The translations under genes were made by a program, and so were the position numbers. A stretch of 64,000 nucleotides of DNA from Gari tellinella (taxonomy: Eukaryota; Mollusca; Bivalvia; Cardiida; Psammobiidae), in the NCBI GenBank assembly GCA_922989275.2, contig OV277858.1, forward strand, positions 2,604,001 through 2,668,000. The letters are read 5' to 3'. The notes beneath the pieces are model-generated. The model made no database searches and had not been told where the DNA came from. It was given only the letters and a program-made list of their open reading frames with translations. Below are positions 56,301 to 62,300 of the stretch, in pieces. How positions within the stretch are numbered: the stretch's first letter is position 1; every line of letters starts with the position of its first letter.

Positions 56301-59300
56301 AGACTTAATAATTAAACCGAGCTAAATTTTTAAATGTGTGGTTTTCTAATTGGCTGAAAGAGTATGTCAAACATTAAGTATAACTTTTAGCTAAGAAAAT
56401 AATATTAAATAGCAGCATCACAGTGCCTAGTATATAAGTAATAGACGTAGTAGCAACATAAGTAGTAACATAAAAAGCACCACAATTAATAAAATAATAG
56501 AAGTAGTAGTAGTAACAGTTGTTGTAGAAGTAGTAACATCAACAGTGTAGTAGAATAGTGTGGGTAATTCCTCTATGGGGGTCATTCTCTTTGTGAGAGG
56601 ATCATTTTACGACTCAAAAGGTTCCTTTTCCCACAACTAGGTGTCATTTTCCTCCGTAGTTTAAGCACCCAATCATTTCTCTCGGTAGTGAAATGATTAA
56701 GGGGTAATGTTTGCAGTGGCTTGTCGTTCTTCAGCATCACACCGGCCCCATGAATATAACTGGCACTTCCCTGAACTAAAAACAATATCACAACTGCTAG
56801 GCTGAAAATGGACGACGGGGACGTGCAAGCACCCCTATGTGTCGATCGCAGCCCCTGGGGATCGAACTCAAATAGTTAAATATTATTTATTATTCTTTTA
56901 ACAGAATTCGGAATCAATTCAGAGTTCTGTTAATCTAGAACCAAACTCGCAGCTGCTAGGATATAAACACATTCAGGGAACCTGTGGATCTGAAACCCAA
57001 TGCATCGAACTTATATTAATACCATGTTATTGTGTTAAACAGAACAGAGAACTGGTCACCACAACTCGCAACTTCTAGGGCAGGAACCGTCTAAGGGAAC
57101 CAACCTGCATCCATATGTGTCGATCTCAGAACCCAGGGATCAAACTGTCATTGAAACCATTACATTCCCTTGAACGGAACTCCCAGTTAGTTCCGTTTAA
57201 GGTACTAGACACAGGATGCTGGTTTTGTTTTGCTCGTGTGAACACGAACTTAGATAACCTGCTGGCACCCCTATGTCAAGGGATAGAACTGACATTGATA
57301 CCACTAGTCTATTTCCACCCTAGCTGTTGTGAGTTGGATTCCTGAAGAACGGAACAAGGCACCATGTTTCGTAAGAACTTAACATGGTAACAATGTCAAT
57401 TCGATCCCTGGGGTCTGATATCGACACATAGGGTTCCCGAAAGTCCCCTAATATCCATTCCACCTTAGCAGTTGCGAGTTTGGTTCTACAACAACGGAAC
57501 TAAGGACAGTTGCGCGTTCTGTAAGCGGAAATAGAACCGTTTATAAATAACATGATATCGATGTCATCTGATTCTGATTTTTTTCCGGACACACACTTTT
57601 GTCACGTTACACTTGTGTACCTGATCGATCAGAGGCAGATAACTCTTTTCATCATGCTCTGTTTTCAACCACTTTAATTTTATCCAGTTACTTCTCATAT
57701 ACAATGTATTTTTTATTTTCAAATACTACTAAAGTCGATTAGATGCTGCAGTTGTTGTTAGAGTGTAAACATTGTAAGCATCTGAAGTTGCTAGAGCGTA
57801 TTTTCTATTAAAAACGTATTTTAAACACAATAAGGGCATGCAGGGCCCACTATATTCATAATTGATCTCATTTAGTGCAGGACTAGGCCTGGAGACCCGT
57901 TTGCAAAATGGTGTTGAGAGAGTTTCTCACTTGATGTGAGTTAACGAGATCCTAGACATTACAAATCACCGAGGTGCTTATCTGCCACATGGTCGAAAGC
58001 CCCACAATATCCAAAACCAATATGGCCGCCGTCAGCCATTTTGGAAAAGCTAACTTTTTTGTTTTTTGGAGAATAAAGAAGTGTAATACCTCTAAATTGA
58101 TTGTTGTTTGTTGTGGAACTCATATCTGATGCCCTTTGTGCAATCTGGGGTGTCTTTGATTCGGAAAGGTCAAGTTTCACATTAGCCAAATCCAATATGG
58201 CCGCCGCAAACCATGTTGGAAAAGCTATTTTCGTTGTTTTTTTAAGAAAAATCAAATATAATACTTCTAAATTGATGATTTTTAGAGTACAACTCACTTC
58301 TGATGCCCTTTGTGTAATCTGGGATGTCTTTGATTTGGAAAGATCAAGTTCCACGACAGTAAAATCCAATATGGCCGCCGCAAGCCATGAAAAAAAGGTT
58401 TTTTTTTTTCTTTTTTTGGAGAATAAACCAATGATGTACCTCTCAATTGATAATTTTTGGGTGTTTAACTCATTTCTGAGGCCTTTTGTGCAATCTGGGA
58501 TGTATTTGATTCGGAAAGGTCTAGTTTCACAATAGCCAAATCCAATATGGCCGCCGCAAACTATGCTAAATTAGCTAACATTTTTCTTTTATTGGAGAAT
58601 AAACAAAAGCAATACCCCTCAATTGATACTATTTGGGTGTTGAACTCATTTCTGATGCCCTTTGTGCAAGCTGGGAGGTATTTGATTCGGAGGGGTCAAG
58701 TTTCACAATAGCCAAATCCAATATGGCCGCCGCAAACCATGTTAAAATAGCTAACATTTTTCTTTTTTTGGAGAATAAACAAAAGTAATACCCCTCAATT
58801 GATACTTTTTGGGTGTTGAACTCATTTCTGATGCCCTTTGTGCATTCTGGGATGTCTTTGATTTGGAAAGATCAAGTTCCACAATAACAAAATCCAATAT
58901 GGCCGCCGCAAGCCATGTTAAAAAAGCTAACTTTTTCCTTTTTTGGAAAATAAACGAATGTAATGCCTCTCAATTGATAATTTTTGGGTGTTGAACTCAT
59001 TTCTGAGGCCTTTTGTGCAATCTGGGATGTATTTGATTTGAAAAGGTCAAGTTTCACAATAGCCAAATCCAATATGGCCGCCGCAAACCATGTTGGAAAA
59101 GCTAATTTTGTTGCTTATTGGACAAAAATCAAATGTTATACTTCGAAATTGATAATTTTTTAAAGTAGAACTCATTTCTGATAACCTTTGTGCAATCTAG
59201 AGTGTCTCTGCTTTGGAAAGATCAAGGCCAAAAGAAGGAAAATCCAATATGGCTGCCGCAACCATGTTGAAAAAGCTATTTGTTTTCATTTTTGGAGAAT

Positions 59301-62300
59301 AATCAAATGTAATACCTCTAAATTGATAGTATTTTGGTGTGGACCTTATTTCTGAGGCCCTTTGTGCAATCTTAGGTGTCTTTGATTCAGAAAGGTCAAG
59401 TTCCACAATAGCAAAATCAAATATAGCAGCCGCAAACCAAGATGGAAAAGCTAATTAAAAATAATAATTATGAAAGATCAAATATACATGTAATACATGT
59501 ATATCTTAATTGATTATTGCTTGTGTATAACTCATTTCCTCTCTGAGGTCCTTTGTTCAATATGGAAATGGAAAAGGTCAAGTTAAATATCTTATTGATA
59601 CATCAACGACCTTGGGCTAAGCTTGAACAGAAGAAGTCAGTATGTAAACAAGAAGTAAGTAAATGACAACACTCCGACATTAGACAGAGAAAAAAAGACA
59701 GTGAGTGGGACTCAATCCTACGTCCTGAGGTGAGAGGCTGTTATCCTAACCTATAAGACTACCACAGCCCCACGGACAAACGGTAGGACAGGGACAGAAA
59801 TGTAACACCTTGTTCCACATGCATGGAAAGGTACATCAATAAAGCATAAAAAATTTATCAAATACACATGTATTTCCAAAGTCATTTCGTGTCGGGTTTT
59901 CACAGGGTGAAGAAACTGAAGACAGAAATGCAACAAATGTGCCATTTCATCAAATATTTATATTTTATTTTATACATGATATGCCCGATTTAGTCGAGAT
60001 AGGGTGAGAATAAACTGACAATCAGTTGTATCTCATTTCTCTATATATACCTTCTGACGATTTTTCCCCTCAAAATCAATTGGTCGGATCCTTGTGGTAA
60101 GGAGCACATTGGTACTCTGCTGCCCTCAAAGTGCCTTAAGCCTTTACCATAGAGTATGCTCACAGTGTACAGACGTGTGATACTCGGTAATGTCTTTGCC
60201 GTGCTGCAGAGGTACTTTTTGCAACACATTTTGTCATGGAAAACTGGACACTTCAGTTTCTTCGCCCTGTGAAAACCCGTCACGAAATGACTTTGGAACT
60301 ACATGTGTATCCAATCAATTGTTGATGCTTTATTAATGTACCTTTCCATGCATGTTGATCAAGGTGTTATACATGTATTTCTGTCCCGGCCCTACCTTCT
60401 GTCCATGGGGCTGTGGAAGTCTTAGTGGTTTGGATAACAACCTCTCACCTCAGGACGTAGGATTGAGTCCCGCTCACTGTCATTTTTCTCTGTCTAATGT
60501 CAGAGAGTTGCCATTTACTTACTTCTTGTTTACATACTGGATATTTCTGTTCAAGCTAAGCCCAAGGTCGTTGACGTATCAAAATCAAAAAGACATTGAA
60601 CTTGACCTTTCCAAACAAATATGACTCTCCATATTGAACAAAGGACCTCAGAGAGGAAATGAGTTATAAACAAGCAATAATCAATTAGATATACGTGTAT
60701 TACATGTATATTTGATCTTTCTTAATTTATTTATTTTTTTAAAAATTTGCTTTTCCATCGTGGTTTGCGGCTGCCATATTTGATTTGCTATTGCGGAACT
60801 TGACCTTTCTGAATCAAAGACACCTAAGATTGCACAAAGGGCCTCAGAAATTAGTTCCACGCCAAAATATTATCAATTTAGAGGTATTACATTTGATTAT
60901 TCTCCAAAAAAGAAAACAAATAGCTTTTTCAACATGGTTGCGGAGGCCATATTGGATTTTACTTCTTTTGGAACTTGATCTTTCCAAAGCAAAGACACCC
61001 TAGATTGCACAAAGGTTATCAGAAATGAGTTCTACTCTAAAACATAATCAATTTGGAAGTATCACATTCAATGTTTGTCCAAAATGCAACAAAATCAGCC
61101 TTTCCAATATGGTTTGCGGCGGCCATATTGGATTTTGCTATTAAGAAACTTGACCTTTCTGAATCAAATACATCCCAGATTGCACAAAAGGCCTCAGAAA
61201 TGAGTTCAACACCAAAATATTATCAATTGAGAGGTATTACATTCTTTTATTTTCCAAAAAAAGGAAAAAGTTAGCTTTTCTAACTGGCTTGGGGCGGCTA
61301 TTTTGGATTTTGCTATCGTGGAACTTGATCTATCCAAATCAAAGACATCCCAGATTGCACAAAGGGCATCAGAAATGAGTTCAACACCCAAATATCATCA
61401 ATTGAGAGGTATAACATTTGTATTCTCCAAAAACAGAAAAAAGGTAGCTTTTTTAACATGACTTGCGGCGGCCATATTGGATTTGGCTATTGTGAAACTT
61501 GAAAGACATCCCAGATTGCACAAAAGGCCCTAGAAATGAGTTCAATACCCAAAAATTATCAATTAAGAGGTATTACATTGGTTAATTCTCCAAAAAAAGA
61601 AAAAAGTTAGCTTTTTTTTCATGGCATTTTGCTATCGTGGAACATGATCTTTCCAAATCAAAGACATCTCAGATTACACAAGGGGCATCAGAAGTGAGTT
61701 ATACTCTAAAAATCATCAATTTAGAAGTATTATATTTGATTTTTCTTAAAAAAACCCCAACGAAAATAGCTTTTCCAACGTGGTTTGCGGCGGCCATCTT
61801 GGATTTGGCTAATGTGAAACTTGACCTTTCCAAATCAAAGACACCCCAGATTGCACCAAGGGCATCAGATATGAGTTCCACAACAAAAAACAATCAATTT
61901 AGAGGTATTACACTTCTTTATTCTCCAAAAAACAAAAAAGTTAGTTTTTCCAAAATGGGGCCATATTGGATTTGGATATTGTCGGGCTCTCGACCGTGTG
62001 GAAGACAAGCACCTCGGTGATTTGTGATGTCTAGGGTCTCGTTAACTCACATCAAGTGAGAACCTCTCTCAACACCATTTTGCAAACGGGTCTGCAGGCC
62101 AGGGACAGGACTAATTTGAGAGATTAGATTCAGATACACTTTGACCAAGTTTGATCAAACTCCATCCCAATTTGTAGACACAACGTATGGCCATTTATAT
62201 TTTTTATAAAACTCCACACAAATATAAGGGCGTACAGGAACTAAGTGTGGATAATCAGACGCCTGAATAAAGGAGATATTACGCTCACCTAAGCATATCT

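Larger units (their letters stand above)
57888..62102. mobile_element. Giant palindrome: two ~2-kb inverted arms, ~320-bp loop
   Basis: Left arm about 57888-59930, right arm about 60246-62102. The outer ends match exactly in inverted form over GACCCGTTTGCAAAATGG and TGTTGAGAGAG, and the inner ends over GTCATTTCGTG-CGGGTTTTC. Each arm contains 8-9 tandem ~175-bp units plus a tRNA-like SINE head. Just outside, ATAAGGGC(A/G)T(G/A)CAGG occurs as a direct repeat (57830-57844 and 62225-62239), not adjacent to the arm ends. No transposase. Foldback-type element or inverted duplication. Confidence 0.85.

Noticed and set aside
58101..58535. 144-residue open frame on the plus strand and similar frames at 57959-58369 and 61637-62020
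   Set aside because: They are translations of the ~175-bp tandem unit in the palindrome arms; the same peptide recurs every unit.
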